This document shows positions 9,720-17,485 of a DNA stretch of 64,000 bases, one piece after another. Numbering within the stretch: the stretch's first letter is position 1; each line of letters starts with the position of its first letter. Source of the DNA: Streptomyces griseocarneus (GTDB lineage Bacteria; Actinomycetota; Actinomycetes; Streptomycetales; Streptomycetaceae); NCBI RefSeq assembly GCF_014655595.1, contig NZ_BNBL01000016.1, positions 1 to 64,000 on the forward strand. Reading direction: 5' to 3'. A program made the position numbers and the translations under genes. The notes under the pieces were generated by a model. That model worked only from the letters and a program-made list of their open reading frames with translations, had not been told where the DNA came from and ran no database searches.

Positions 9720-11027
9720 GTGCAGGATCTGCGCACGGTGGCTGAATGTGAGGCTCGGGTGGTGGGTGACGGGGAGCGCGACGACCGCGACGCCCGCCTG
9801 CGGGCCGTGGTGGAGCTGGCGCAGGCCATGGCGTCGACGGTGGAGCTGACGGAGGCCGTGGAGGTCGCCGCGGAGTGCGCGCGGCATGCGCTGGGCGGGG
9901 CGTTCGCGGCGGTGTCGGTCTGGGAGCGCGAGCGGGGCCGCCTGCGCGTGCTGGTCAACGCCGGGGACCGGGTCGAGGGGGAGGAGCGCTTCCCCGCCGA
10001 CGAGTCCTATCCGGTCAACGACTACCCCGAGATCACCGAGTTCCTGCACGGCATGGGGGCACCTCCCAGCGGTAGCTGGGGGAGGGTGTGCGGACAGCCC
10101 CAGGCCTGGGTGGAGACCGCCGACGGGGGTGGCGGGGAGGGGCCGGACGGGGCTGCCGGGGCCGCCGCCGGGGCCTTCGCCGGGAGTGCCGCCGGGACCT
10201 TTGCCGGGGCCGCCTACCGCCATCAGCGCGTCTCCGATCTGCGGCGGCGCGGGCGGGGGTGCTGCGTGGTCGCGCCGATCGTCCTGCACGGGCGCGCCTG
10301 GGGCGAGCTGTACGTGGCGCGCCGGGTCGGGGCGCCCGTGTTCGGGCGTACGGACGCGGACTTCGCGACCGTACTGGCGGCGGTGACGGCCTCCGGGATC
10401 GCGCAGACCGAGCGGCTGGAGGAGGTGCGCCGGCTCGCCTTCACCGACCCCCTGACCGGGCTGGCCAACCGCCGCGCCGTCGATGCCCGGCTGGACGAGG
10501 CCGTGGAGTCGCACCTGGCGGACGGCGTCGTCGTGAGCCTGGTCGTCTGCGACCTCAACGGGCTCAAGACCGTCAACGACACGCTGGGGCACGCCGTGGG
10601 CGACCGGCTGCTGGAACGTTTCGGGTCGGTGCTCTCGGTGTGCGGGGCGCAGCTACCGGGCGCCTTGGCGGCGCGGCTGGGCGGGGACGAGTTCTGCCTG
10701 CTGACGGTGGGTCCGGCGGCGGACGAGGTGGTGCGGGTGGCCGACGAACTGTGTCGCCGGGCGGGCGAGTTGGAGCTCGGCGAGGGGGTGGCGTGCGGGG
10801 TGGCCTCCACGGGGGATCCGATCGGCGACGTGCGGTCGGCGCGGCGGCTGTTCCGGCTGGCGGACGCCGCGCAGTACCGGGCGAAGGCGGCGCGGTCGGC
10901 GAAGCCGGTGGTGGCGGGGCGGGACGGGGGACTGGAGGACCCGGTGGTGCGGATGGCGGACCGGCCGCCGACGCCGGTTCCCGGGGGCGGGGTGGAGCGG
11001 CGGCGGTTCCGGGGGCGGCGGGGGTAG
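9720..11027 (+). CDS. GAF-GGDEF diguanylate cyclase
   Basis: The 435-residue protein has an N-terminal GAF-like sensor (about residues 20-230) and a C-terminal GGDEF domain (about 235-395). The active-site loop is intact as ARLGGDEFCLLTV, preceded by DPLTGLANRRAVDARL and NGLKTVNDTLGHAVGDRLL, so it should make cyclic di-GMP from GTP. The GAF part is interrupted by a repeat-encoded GAPPSGSWGR segment (10055-10085) and then an Ala/Gly-rich run to about 10210; both look like in-frame insertions. From memory this position matches S. coelicolor cdgE, but I do not assign the name. GTG 9720 has GGAG directly before it, so a start at GTG 9738 cannot be excluded. Confidence 0.85.
   Translation: MQDLRTVAECEARVVGDGERDDRDARLRAVVELAQAMASTVELTEAVEVAAECARHALGGAFAAVSVWERERGRLRVLVNAGDRVEGEERFPADESYPVNDYPEITEFLHGMGAPPSGSWGRVCGQPQAWVETADGGGGEGPDGAAGAAAGAFAGSAAGTFAGAAYRHQRVSDLRRRGRGCCVVAPIVLHGRAWGELYVARRVGAPVFGRTDADFATVLAAVTASGIAQTERLEEVRRLAFTDPLTGLANRRAVDARLDEAVESHLADGVVVSLVVCDLNGLKTVNDTLGHAVGDRLLERFGSVLSVCGAQLPGALAARLGGDEFCLLTVGPAADEVVRVADELCRRAGELELGEGVACGVASTGDPIGDVRSARRLFRLADAAQYRAKAARSAKPVVAGRDGGLEDPVVRMADRPPTPVPGGGVERRRFRGRRG
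10055..10085 (+). repeat. Streptomyces-type palindromic repeat inside the GGDEF gene
   Basis: GGGGGCACCTCCCAGC / GGTA / GCTGGGGGAGG is an imperfect stem-loop. From memory, very similar hairpins recur in Streptomyces genomes, between and inside genes, where they encode GAPPSGSWGR-like peptides. Here it is in frame inside the GAF region. A genome-wide count would confirm the repeat family. Confidence 0.65.
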
Positions 11028-11340
11028 GGGGCCCGCGTGTGTCTGTCCGTGCGTCCGTCTGGCCTGGGTGCGGGGCCGGGGCGGGACGGACCGGGCCCTT
11101 CTGGGGCTGGATTATTTACGGCCCCCCTCTTGCGTCGCGGGAGCCCGGAACGTCGCCGCAAACAACCCTTACGCCCCTGCCAGGGCCCGGCCCGTCCCAC
11201 CCCGGCCCCTCCTGTCCGGCTTGCGGGTGATGGCCGGCGGTGCGCTCTTGTTTCTCCGGGTAGGGCTTCGTGGCTCGTCGGCGTTGTGTTTGAAAGAGGG
11301 GTAGTGACAGTTCGCGATTCAGTCCCTAGGGTGCCTGAAT
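11028..11340. other. Intergenic region upstream of hutH
   Basis: About 310 bp without a supported gene. The last 90 bp, less GC-rich and containing TTTGAAAGAGGGGTAGTGAC, probably hold the hutH promoter. I see no clear operator or hairpin. Confidence 0.4.
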
Positions 11341-12885
11341 ATGGATATGCACACTGTGGTGGTGGGGACGCACGGAACGACCGCTGAGGACGTGATCTCC
11401 GTAGCGCGCGGAGCCGCGCGCGTGGTCGTCTCCGAGGAAGCGCTGGCCGCCGTCGCCGCCTCGCGGCAGGTGATCGACGACCTGGCCGCCAAGCCCGACC
11501 CGGTCTACGGCGTGTCGACGGGATTCGGCGCCCTCGCCGTCCGTCACATCAGCCCTGACCTGCGCGCTCAGCTGCAGCGCAACATCGTCCGCTCGCACGC
11601 CGCCGGCATGGGCCCGCGCGTCGAGCGCGAGGTGGTGCGGGCGCTGATGTTCCTGCGGCTGAAGACGCTGGCCTCCGGGCACACCGGCGTACGGCCGCTG
11701 GTCGTCGAGACCATGGCCGCCATCCTCAACGCGGGCATCACCCCCGTGGTGCACGAGTACGGGTCGCTGGGGTGTTCGGGCGACCTCGCACCGCTGTCGC
11801 ACTGTGCGCTGACCCTCATGGGCGAGGGCGACGCCGAGGGCCCCGACGGTGTCGTGCGGCCCGCGGCCCAGCTGCTCGCCGAGCACCGCATCGAGCCCGT
11901 GGAGCTGCGGGAGAAGGAGGGGCTCGCCCTCCTCAACGGCACCGACGGCATGCTCGGCATGCTGGCCATGGCCTGCGCCGACCTGGCGCGCCTGATCACG
12001 TCCGCCGACATCACCGCCGCGCTCTCGCTCGAGGCGCTGCTGGGTTCCGAGAAGGTCCTCGCGCCGGAGCTGCACGCCATCCGCCCGCACCCCGGCCAGG
12101 GCGCCAGCGCCGCCAACATGCTCGCGGTCCTGAAGGGTTCGGGACTCACCGGACACCACCAGGACGACGCGCCGCGCGTGCAGGACGCGTACTCGATCCG
12201 CTGCGCACCGCAGGTCGCGGGCGCCGGGCGGGACACGCTCGCCCATGCCCGGCTGGTGGCGGACCGGGAGCTGGCCGCCGCGGTGGACAACCCCGTCGTG
12301 CTGCCCGACGGTCGCGTGGAGTCCAACGGCAACTTCCACGGCGCCCCGGTCGCCTACGTCCTCGACTTCCTGGCGATCGCCGCCGCCGACCTGGCGTCCA
12401 TCGCCGAGCGGCGCACCGACCGGCTGCTCGACAAGAACCGTTCGCACGGCCTGCCGCCGTTCCTTGCCGGGGACGCGGGCGTGGACTCCGGGCTGATGAT
12501 CGCCCAGTACACGCAGGCCGCGCTCGTCAGCGAGATGAAGCGGCTCGCCGTGCCCGCCTCGGTCGACTCGATCCCCTCCTCCGCCATGCAGGAGGACCAC
12601 GTCTCCATGGGCTGGTCGGCGGCGCGCAAGCTGCGCACGGCCGTCCAGGCGCTGGGCAGCGTCGTCGCGGTGGAGCTCGTCGCGGCCACGCGGGCGATCG
12701 AGCTGCGGGAGGGCCTGGAGCCGGGTCCGGCGGCGAAGGCCGTCATCGCCGCCGTGCGTGCGGCCGGCGTGGAGGGCCCGGGCGGGGACCGCTTCCTCGC
12801 CCCGGACCTGGCGGCCGCCGAGGTCTTCGTCCGGGCCGGCGGCCTCGTCGAGGCCGCCGAGACCGTGACCGGGCCCCTGGCCTGA
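11341..12885 (+). CDS. hutH: Histidine ammonia-lyase
   Basis: The 514-residue enzyme converts L-histidine to urocanate and ammonia, the first step of histidine catabolism. Full-length family features are visible: VYGVSTGFGALA, the MIO-forming loop GSLGCSGDLAPLSHCALTLM, LLNGTDGMLG, GHHQDDAPRVQDAYSIRCAPQ and QEDHVSMGW. The MIO triad reads Cys145-Ser146-Gly147 rather than the common Ala-Ser-Gly; I recall the same Cys in the S. griseus enzyme. ATG 11341 is used; the ribosome-binding site is weak. No other hut genes lie in the window, in line with the scattered hut genes of Streptomyces. Imperfect tandem repeats follow the stop codon. Confidence 0.95.
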   Translation: MDMHTVVVGTHGTTAEDVISVARGAARVVVSEEALAAVAASRQVIDDLAAKPDPVYGVSTGFGALAVRHISPDLRAQLQRNIVRSHAAGMGPRVEREVVRALMFLRLKTLASGHTGVRPLVVETMAAILNAGITPVVHEYGSLGCSGDLAPLSHCALTLMGEGDAEGPDGVVRPAAQLLAEHRIEPVELREKEGLALLNGTDGMLGMLAMACADLARLITSADITAALSLEALLGSEKVLAPELHAIRPHPGQGASAANMLAVLKGSGLTGHHQDDAPRVQDAYSIRCAPQVAGAGRDTLAHARLVADRELAAAVDNPVVLPDGRVESNGNFHGAPVAYVLDFLAIAAADLASIAERRTDRLLDKNRSHGLPPFLAGDAGVDSGLMIAQYTQAALVSEMKRLAVPASVDSIPSSAMQEDHVSMGWSAARKLRTAVQALGSVVAVELVAATRAIELREGLEPGPAAKAVIAAVRAAGVEGPGGDRFLAPDLAAAEVFVRAGGLVEAAETVTGPLA

Positions 12886-12895
12886 ACCCCCGGCG

Positions 12896-12985
12896 GCTAA
12901 CGGGCCCGGCGGCGTGTCCAACGGGCCCGTTGGCATGTCCAATGGGCCTGGTCGCCGTGTCCAACGGGCCTGGTGGGCGCGTCCA
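12896..12985. repeat. Imperfect tandem repeats downstream of hutH
   Basis: About four degenerate 21-22 bp units of the form GTGTCCAACGGGCCYGGTGGC lie directly after the hutH stop. They are non-coding in a convenient frame and sit between convergent genes. They may act in termination or be a replication-slippage product. Confidence 0.6.
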
Positions 12986-13032
12986 GCCGGTCCTTGGCCC
13001 GGCCTTTACGGGCCCCTGACCCCAGGTCGTGT

Positions 13033-13302
13033 CTAGCGAGCCGCTGTGCGTGATCTGCGCACAGCGGCCGTGACCATTGCGCCGCCGGCCGCGACGAACG
13101 CGATGCCACCGAAGAGGTACGGCGTGGTGTCCACGCTGCCGCTGTCCGCGAGGGCCAGCCCTGCCGTGTGCGGGGCGGCGCTCGCGGGCTGTCGCTGCGC
13201 CTGGCGGTGCTCGGGCGTCGCGTTGGCGCTCGGTACGAACCACATCGCGCTCAGCAGCGTGCCGGCGGCGATCGCGGTGAGCAGCGGGCGGCGGGTGGTC
13301 AC
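13033..13302 (-). CDS. Small exported protein with C-terminal membrane anchor
   Basis: The 89-residue product has an N-terminal signal peptide (VTTRRPLLTAIAAGTLLSAM, cleavage likely after SANA), a short polar stretch rich in Gln and His, and a C-terminal hydrophobic helix (TPYLFGGIAFVAAGGAMVTA) followed by basic residues (RRSRTAAR). That hydrophobic-plus-basic tail resembles an LPXTG-type sorting tail, but no LPXTG motif is present, so membrane anchoring is more likely. GTG 13302 has AAGGGGG about ten bases upstream. It converges on hutH. The function is unknown. Confidence 0.72.
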   Translation of the reverse strand: MTTRRPLLTAIAAGTLLSAMWFVPSANATPEHRQAQRQPASAAPHTAGLALADSGSVDTTPYLFGGIAFVAAGGAMVTAAVRRSRTAAR

Positions 13303-13620
13303 GGGATGAATCCCCCTTGCGGCGATGGAGATTGGGGGTCGTGGAGCTTCGGTGAGTCCCGACTGACACGATGTTAGTGATACCGGCGGCCCAGGGGGAA
13401 GTCGCGGTGCGGGACGGTGCCCTGAGCGCACGTACGGCCTTTGTCAAGACCCCGGTTGCCGCTGTTGCTCCTGGAGGGGATTTACTGGGGTGGTCTTCCC
13501 CACAATCCCTCGCGGCGTGGAACGGACCGGGGGGCGCAGGCGTTCCCTAAGTAGTAGCCGGGATACGTGTAGCCCTACGAGCCCCACGGTCGGCTCGGGG
13601 GATTCCGGGGTCCAGGAGCA
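13303..13620. other. Divergent promoter region between the small exported protein and the L,D-transpeptidase
   Basis: About 318 bp with no supported gene. It should carry both promoters. I compared it by eye with the ydaO-type c-di-AMP riboswitch often found before Streptomyces wall hydrolases and saw no convincing match. Confidence 0.35.
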
Positions 13621-14898
13621 ATGGAGAAGCGTGTGATGACGTACGGCAAGCGCCGCAAGGGCCTCGTGGCCGCGGCCGCTGTGCTCGGTGGTGTACTGAC
13701 TCTGGCCGCCTGCGGTGGGGACGACGACGCCAAGAGCGGCGGCGGCAGCGACGGCAAGGGCAAGTCGCAGGGTCAGGTCGACGCCGCGGCCGCCAAGGAT
13801 GCCTCCAAGGCGCACATCAAGATCACGCCCAAGGGTGGCACCACCAACGCCGGCATCACGTCGGACGCCGTCAACGTCACCGTCAGTGACGGTGAGCTCA
13901 TCAGTGTCAAGATGACGACGGACAAGGGCACCCCCGTCGAGGGTTCAATATCTTCGGACAAGAAGACCTGGAAGCCGAACAAGCAGCTCGAGCGTTCGAC
14001 GAAGTACAAGGTCGTCGCCGAGGCCAAGGACGACAAGGGCCGCAAGGCCGCGGAGAACTCCGCCTTCTCCACCGTCTCGCCCACCAACAGCTTCATCGGC
14101 TCCTTCACCCCGGAGGACGGCTCGACCGTCGGCGCCGGCATGCCGGTCTCGATCAACTTCGACAAGGCGATCAAGGACCGCAAGGCCGTCCAGTCGCACC
14201 TGGAGGTCACCTCCAGCAGCGGCCAGAAGGTCGTCGGTCACTGGTTCAACGACCAGCGCCTGGACTTCCGTCCGCAGGACTACTGGAAGTCCGGTTCCCA
14301 GGTCACGCTGAAGATGGACCTCGACGGCGTCGAGGGCGCCCCGGGCATCAAGGGCGTCCAGAAGAAGACCATCAACTTCAAGATCGGTCACTCCCAGGTC
14401 TCCACGGTCGACGCCAAGACCCACCAGATGACGGTGGTGCGGGACGGCAAGGTCATCAAGACCATCCCGATCTCGGCCGGCAGCCCGTCGAGCCCGACGT
14501 ACAACGGCAAGATGGTGATCTCCGAGAAGTTCGTGGAGACCCGGATGGACGGCGCCACCGTCGGCTTCTCCAAGGCCGACGGCAAGGGCGAGTACGACAT
14601 CAAGGACGTGCCGCACGCCATGCGCCTGTCCACGTCCGGCACGTTCATCCACGGCAACTACTGGGGCAGCGGCGTCTTCGGCGTCGCCAACACCAGCCAC
14701 GGCTGCGTGGGCCTGGAGGACAAGCAGGGCGCCAACGACCCGAACACCTCGGGTGCCTGGTTCTACACCAACTCGCTCATCGGTGACGTGGTCGAGGTCA
14801 AGAACTCCGACGACAAGACCATCGCCCCGGACAACGGCCTCAACGGCTGGAACATGGACTGGGCGAAGTGGGTCGCCGGGAGCGCCACCGGTTCCTGA
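13621..14898 (+). CDS. L,D-transpeptidase lipoprotein (YkuD domain)
   Basis: The 425-residue extracellular lipoprotein forms 3-3 peptidoglycan cross-links. The lipobox is LTLAAC (about residues 26-31), followed by a Gly/Asp/Lys linker and two immunoglobulin-like domains (about 60-255; TPKGGTTNAGITSDAVNVTV and FIGSFTPEDGSTVGAGMPVS). The C-terminal YkuD domain follows, with the catalytic signature H344-G ... SHGC, Cys362 being the nucleophile. The two-Ig-plus-YkuD layout equals that of mycobacterial LdtA/LdtB-type enzymes. ATG 13621 has AGGAG five bases upstream; a second ATG at 13636 is possible. A strong terminator follows. Confidence 0.92.
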   Translation: MEKRVMTYGKRRKGLVAAAAVLGGVLTLAACGGDDDAKSGGGSDGKGKSQGQVDAAAAKDASKAHIKITPKGGTTNAGITSDAVNVTVSDGELISVKMTTDKGTPVEGSISSDKKTWKPNKQLERSTKYKVVAEAKDDKGRKAAENSAFSTVSPTNSFIGSFTPEDGSTVGAGMPVSINFDKAIKDRKAVQSHLEVTSSSGQKVVGHWFNDQRLDFRPQDYWKSGSQVTLKMDLDGVEGAPGIKGVQKKTINFKIGHSQVSTVDAKTHQMTVVRDGKVIKTIPISAGSPSSPTYNGKMVISEKFVETRMDGATVGFSKADGKGEYDIKDVPHAMRLSTSGTFIHGNYWGSGVFGVANTSHGCVGLEDKQGANDPNTSGAWFYTNSLIGDVVEVKNSDDKTIAPDNGLNGWNMDWAKWVAGSATGS

Positions 14899-14926
14899 CC
14901 CCCGCTGAGCGTCTCGTGCGTTCCTG

Positions 14927-14966
14927 AAGGGCCCGTCCCGCGGAATCCTCCGCGGGACGGGCCCTT
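14927..14966 (+). terminator. Terminator of the L,D-transpeptidase gene
   Basis: An 18-bp perfect stem (AAGGGCCCGTCCCGCGGA and its complement) with a 4-nt loop is followed by CCTTTCC, 28 bp after the stop codon. Confidence 0.85.
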
Positions 14967-15089
14967 CCTTTCCGGCGATCGCCGGCCCGGACACTCCAGG
15001 CCATCGCTTGCCCACGGGCGGTGGGGGTGTCTACGGTCGGGGTCCGGGCGCGACACGCCCACCGGAAGAACCCGGAGGGGCACGGCGGC

Positions 15090-15342
15090 ATGAACGACAC
15101 GGCAGTCGGCGGGGGAGGCGGTCAGCTCGGCCCCCCTGCGCCGCTTCGCCGGGCAGTGGGCGGTCTACGTCGCCATCGAACGGCACCCCGACCGGGCCGC
15201 CCGCCTGCGCGAGCTCGAGGCGAAGGCCGCCGGATCCCGCGACCTCGAGGACGTCCGGAGGTTCACCGCCGAGATCGGGCGCATCTACGACGCCGCGTGC
15301 CGGGAAGCGGGCATCGAGCGGCAGGACGACGACGTCCTGTGA
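15090..15342 (+). pseudogene. Small antitoxin-like gene with an apparent +1 insertion after the start codon
   Basis: A good ribosome-binding site (GGAGGGG) precedes ATG 15090, but its frame does not encode a plausible protein. The next frame, open from 15094 to the TGA at 15340-15342, encodes SSAPLRRFAGQWAVYVAIER and a helical, charged remainder ending IERQDDDVL, with no ATG, GTG or TTG start. Removing one A from ATGAACG joins the start to that frame, giving MTTRQSAGEA as N-terminus and an 83-residue protein. Its stop overlaps the GTG of the next gene, as in toxin-antitoxin operons. It is a recently broken gene, a sequencing error, or a case of unusual initiation. Confidence 0.55.
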
Positions 15343-15608
15343 GCGACGAGGACGTGTGGCGGTGGGAGTACGACCCTGACGCGGAGCACGTCGTCCGGGG
15401 ACTGGCCCCGCACGTCGTGGCGGAAGTCGAGCGGCTGGCGGGCGAGCTCGTGACCCTTGCCGACGTCGGAGAGGGCGCGCGCCGGGGCGTGCCCGGCGGG
15501 GTGCGCCGCATCCCGCTGCTGGCCGACGGCTGGTTCTACGCCCTGCCGCTTCCCCGCGCCCGGCTGGTGGCCGTCCTGCGGGTCGTACCCCCTTTCGCGG
15601 AGATGTGA
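15339..15608 (+). CDS. Small protein of possible RelE/ParE-like fold, coupled to the preceding frame
   Basis: The 89-residue product begins VSDEDVWRWEYDPDAEHVVR and ends in a beta-rich stretch (GGVRRIPLLADGWFYALPLP, then LVAVLRVVPPF). A helical DPDAE..V..L N-terminus followed by short strands ending in VVAVLRV loosely recalls RelE-superfamily toxins; this is inference from pattern only. The GTG start overlaps the stop of the upstream frame by four bases (GTGA), implying translational coupling, so damage to the first gene would affect this one. Confidence 0.6.
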   Translation: MSDEDVWRWEYDPDAEHVVRGLAPHVVAEVERLAGELVTLADVGEGARRGVPGGVRRIPLLADGWFYALPLPRARLVAVLRVVPPFAEM

Positions 15609-15726
15609 CCTCGCCGCACCGTGATGGCGAGGCCCCCCTCCGGCAGGAGGAGGGCTCCGGGGCGTGCCGGAAGGCGTGCGGGAAAATGGAGTCTCCCGCT
15701 CCCCCGAAGGAAGAGAGCCCGCCGCC

Positions 15727-16941
15727 GTGCAGAGCAATGAGCCGCCCCTGGAGACCGTCTCCGCCGCCCTGCGCGGCCTGCGGGCGGTGCGCGGGGACGC
15801 GCTCGAGGACGCGGTGTACGCCGCCGCCTCCGTCGTCGCCGCCGCGCCGGCCGGGTGGGAGGCCGTCAGCGGGGCCGTGCTGCGGGTGGGCTCGGGGATC
15901 CTGCGGCGGTGCTGGGAGTACGGATGGCAGCCGGCCGACGTCGTCCGGCTCGTACGCCGCGAACTGGACGGCCACGGGACGCGGTTCGCCGTCGACGTCA
16001 TCGCCGCCGAGGCGCGCCGCTACGCGCCGGAGACGCTCGGCGCGCGGTGGGCCGCCCAGCTGCGGGACCTCGAGGCGCGCGAGTGGTGGCAGGGGGACGA
16101 CGCGTTCCTCGAGGGGTTCGCGCGGCGCGAGCGGCTGAGCCGGTTCGAGACGGCGGCGTGCGCGCTCGGCACGCTGCGGCTGATCGACGCCCTGCCGAGG
16201 ATCGGCGCGGTGGGCTCGCTGCCGGGCACCGCGCACATACGCCCCGGGACGGCGGCCGCCGCGCCCCGGATGCTCGGGCGCATCCGCGCGCTGCTGGCCA
16301 AGGCGGAGTCGACGCAGTTCCCCGAGGAGGCGGAGGCCCTCTCCGCCAAGGCGCAGGAGCTCATGGCGCGGCACTCGATCGACGAGGCGCTGCTGGCCGT
16401 CGAGGGCGGCGCCCCCGCCGAGGGGCCCGGGGCCTGCCGGATCGGGATCGAGGGGCCGTACGAGTCCGCCAAGGCGCTGCTGCTGGACGCCGTGGCGGCC
16501 GCCAACCACTGCCAGGCCGTGTGGTCGTCCGAGTACGGCTTCTCCACGGTCGTCGGCTTCGACGCGGACCTGGAGCTGGTGGAGCTGCTCTACACCTCGC
16601 TGCTGGTCCAGGCCACCACGGCCATGCGGCGCGCCGCCGACGACCACCACGCCCGCGGCCGCTCCCGCCGCACGCGCGACTTCCGCGAGTCCTTCCTGAT
16701 CGCCTACGCGGGCCGCGTGGGCGACCGGCTCTCGGCGGCCGTGCGGGAGGTCGCCGCCGAGGAGGCGCGCCCCCAGGTGCTGCCCGTGCTGGCCGCGCGG
16801 GACGTGGCGGTGGGGGAGACGGCCGGGCGGCTGTTCCCCGAGACCACCTCGCACCGGCTCAAGGGCCGGGACGCGGAGGGCTGGGAGCAGGGCCGCCGGG
16901 CCGCGGACGAGGCACGGATCTCACGCCGCAAGGGCGCCTGA
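15727..16941 (+). CDS. DUF2786 domain protein
   Basis: The 404-residue cytoplasmic protein has no membrane segment. The DUF2786 signature, RMLGRIRALLAKAESTQFPE with EALSAKAQELMARHSIDEA, lies at about residues 180-220. The N-terminal 170 residues are helical with WEYGWQPADVVRLVRRE. After the signature comes a region with SRRTRDFRESFLIAYAGRVGDRL typical of longer DUF2786 proteins. No biochemical function is established that I can name. The GTG start at 15727 is preceded by AGGAAGAG. It converges on the thioesterase gene across a GC-rich hairpin. Confidence 0.82.
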   Translation: MQSNEPPLETVSAALRGLRAVRGDALEDAVYAAASVVAAAPAGWEAVSGAVLRVGSGILRRCWEYGWQPADVVRLVRRELDGHGTRFAVDVIAAEARRYAPETLGARWAAQLRDLEAREWWQGDDAFLEGFARRERLSRFETAACALGTLRLIDALPRIGAVGSLPGTAHIRPGTAAAAPRMLGRIRALLAKAESTQFPEEAEALSAKAQELMARHSIDEALLAVEGGAPAEGPGACRIGIEGPYESAKALLLDAVAAANHCQAVWSSEYGFSTVVGFDADLELVELLYTSLLVQATTAMRRAADDHHARGRSRRTRDFRESFLIAYAGRVGDRLSAAVREVAAEEARPQVLPVLAARDVAVGETAGRLFPETTSHRLKGRDAEGWEQGRRAADEARISRRKGA

Positions 16942-16961
16942 CGCCGTCCCGGCGGCTCGCC

Positions 16962-16987
16962 GGGGAGGCCCGGCCGGGGGCCTCCCC
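16962..16987. terminator. Bidirectional terminator between convergent genes
   Basis: GGGGAGGCCC (16962-16971) pairs with GGGCCTCCCC (16978-16987) around a 6-nt loop, midway between the DUF2786 and thioesterase stop codons. Confidence 0.75.
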
Positions 16988-16994
16988 GGGGGCC

Positions 16995-17417
16995 TCAGAG
17001 GCCGAGCACGTCCATGTCGGCCGCAAGGGCCCGGAAGTGCTCGGCCGGGTCGCTCACCAGCCGGCGCGTCTGCAGGTCCAGCAGCCCGCCCACGCTGGTG
17101 ACGTCGGCGGCCGGCGTCCCGTCGGCCTTCGTCAGCCGCTGCTCCACCCGGAACGTCTTCCCGCCCTCCCAGGAGAACGCGCAGCTCACCCGCACCTCGT
17201 CGCCCGCCCGCAGCTCCCGGTGGAACCGCATGTTCGTCTCCAGGTTCACCGGCCCCACCCCCTTCTCCAGCAGCGTGCTCTGCCGGACCCCGGCCGCTTC
17301 CAGGAACGCCCAGCGGGCGTGTTCGGCGTACTGCATGTAGACGCTGGTGTTCAGGTGGCCCTGGGAGTCGGTCTCGTAGCCACGGACGGTGACGCTGACG
17401 CTGAAGGGATCGCTCAT
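16995..17417 (-). CDS. Acyl-CoA thioesterase (4HBT, hotdog fold)
   Basis: The 140-residue protein matches the 4-hydroxybenzoyl-CoA thioesterase family. VRGYETDSQGHLNTSVYMQYAEHARWAFLE carries the catalytic region (Asp/Gln-Gly-His-x-Asn pattern), and the central strand motif NMRFHRELRAGDEVRVSCAF is typical. It hydrolyses acyl-CoA or acyl-carrier thioesters in the cytoplasm; the substrate is unknown. ATG 17417 has GGAGGGG directly upstream. It lies 68 bp after the AbiEii-like gene on the same strand. Confidence 0.88.
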   Translation of the reverse strand: MSDPFSVSVTVRGYETDSQGHLNTSVYMQYAEHARWAFLEAAGVRQSTLLEKGVGPVNLETNMRFHRELRAGDEVRVSCAFSWEGGKTFRVEQRLTKADGTPAADVTSVGGLLDLQTRRLVSDPAEHFRALAADMDVLGL

Positions 17418-17485
17418 GGCCCCTCCAACCACGGCGGGAGGGTGGCGCATTCCCGCTGGTGGGACGGGGTGCGTTCCCGTGTGGG

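Noticed and set aside
12896..12985. CRISPR array
   Set aside because: Only about four degenerate units without spacers; these are imperfect tandem repeats.
13303..13620. Possible c-di-AMP riboswitch before the L,D-transpeptidase gene
   Set aside because: The conserved core elements of that riboswitch could not be found by eye; a covariance-model search would settle it.
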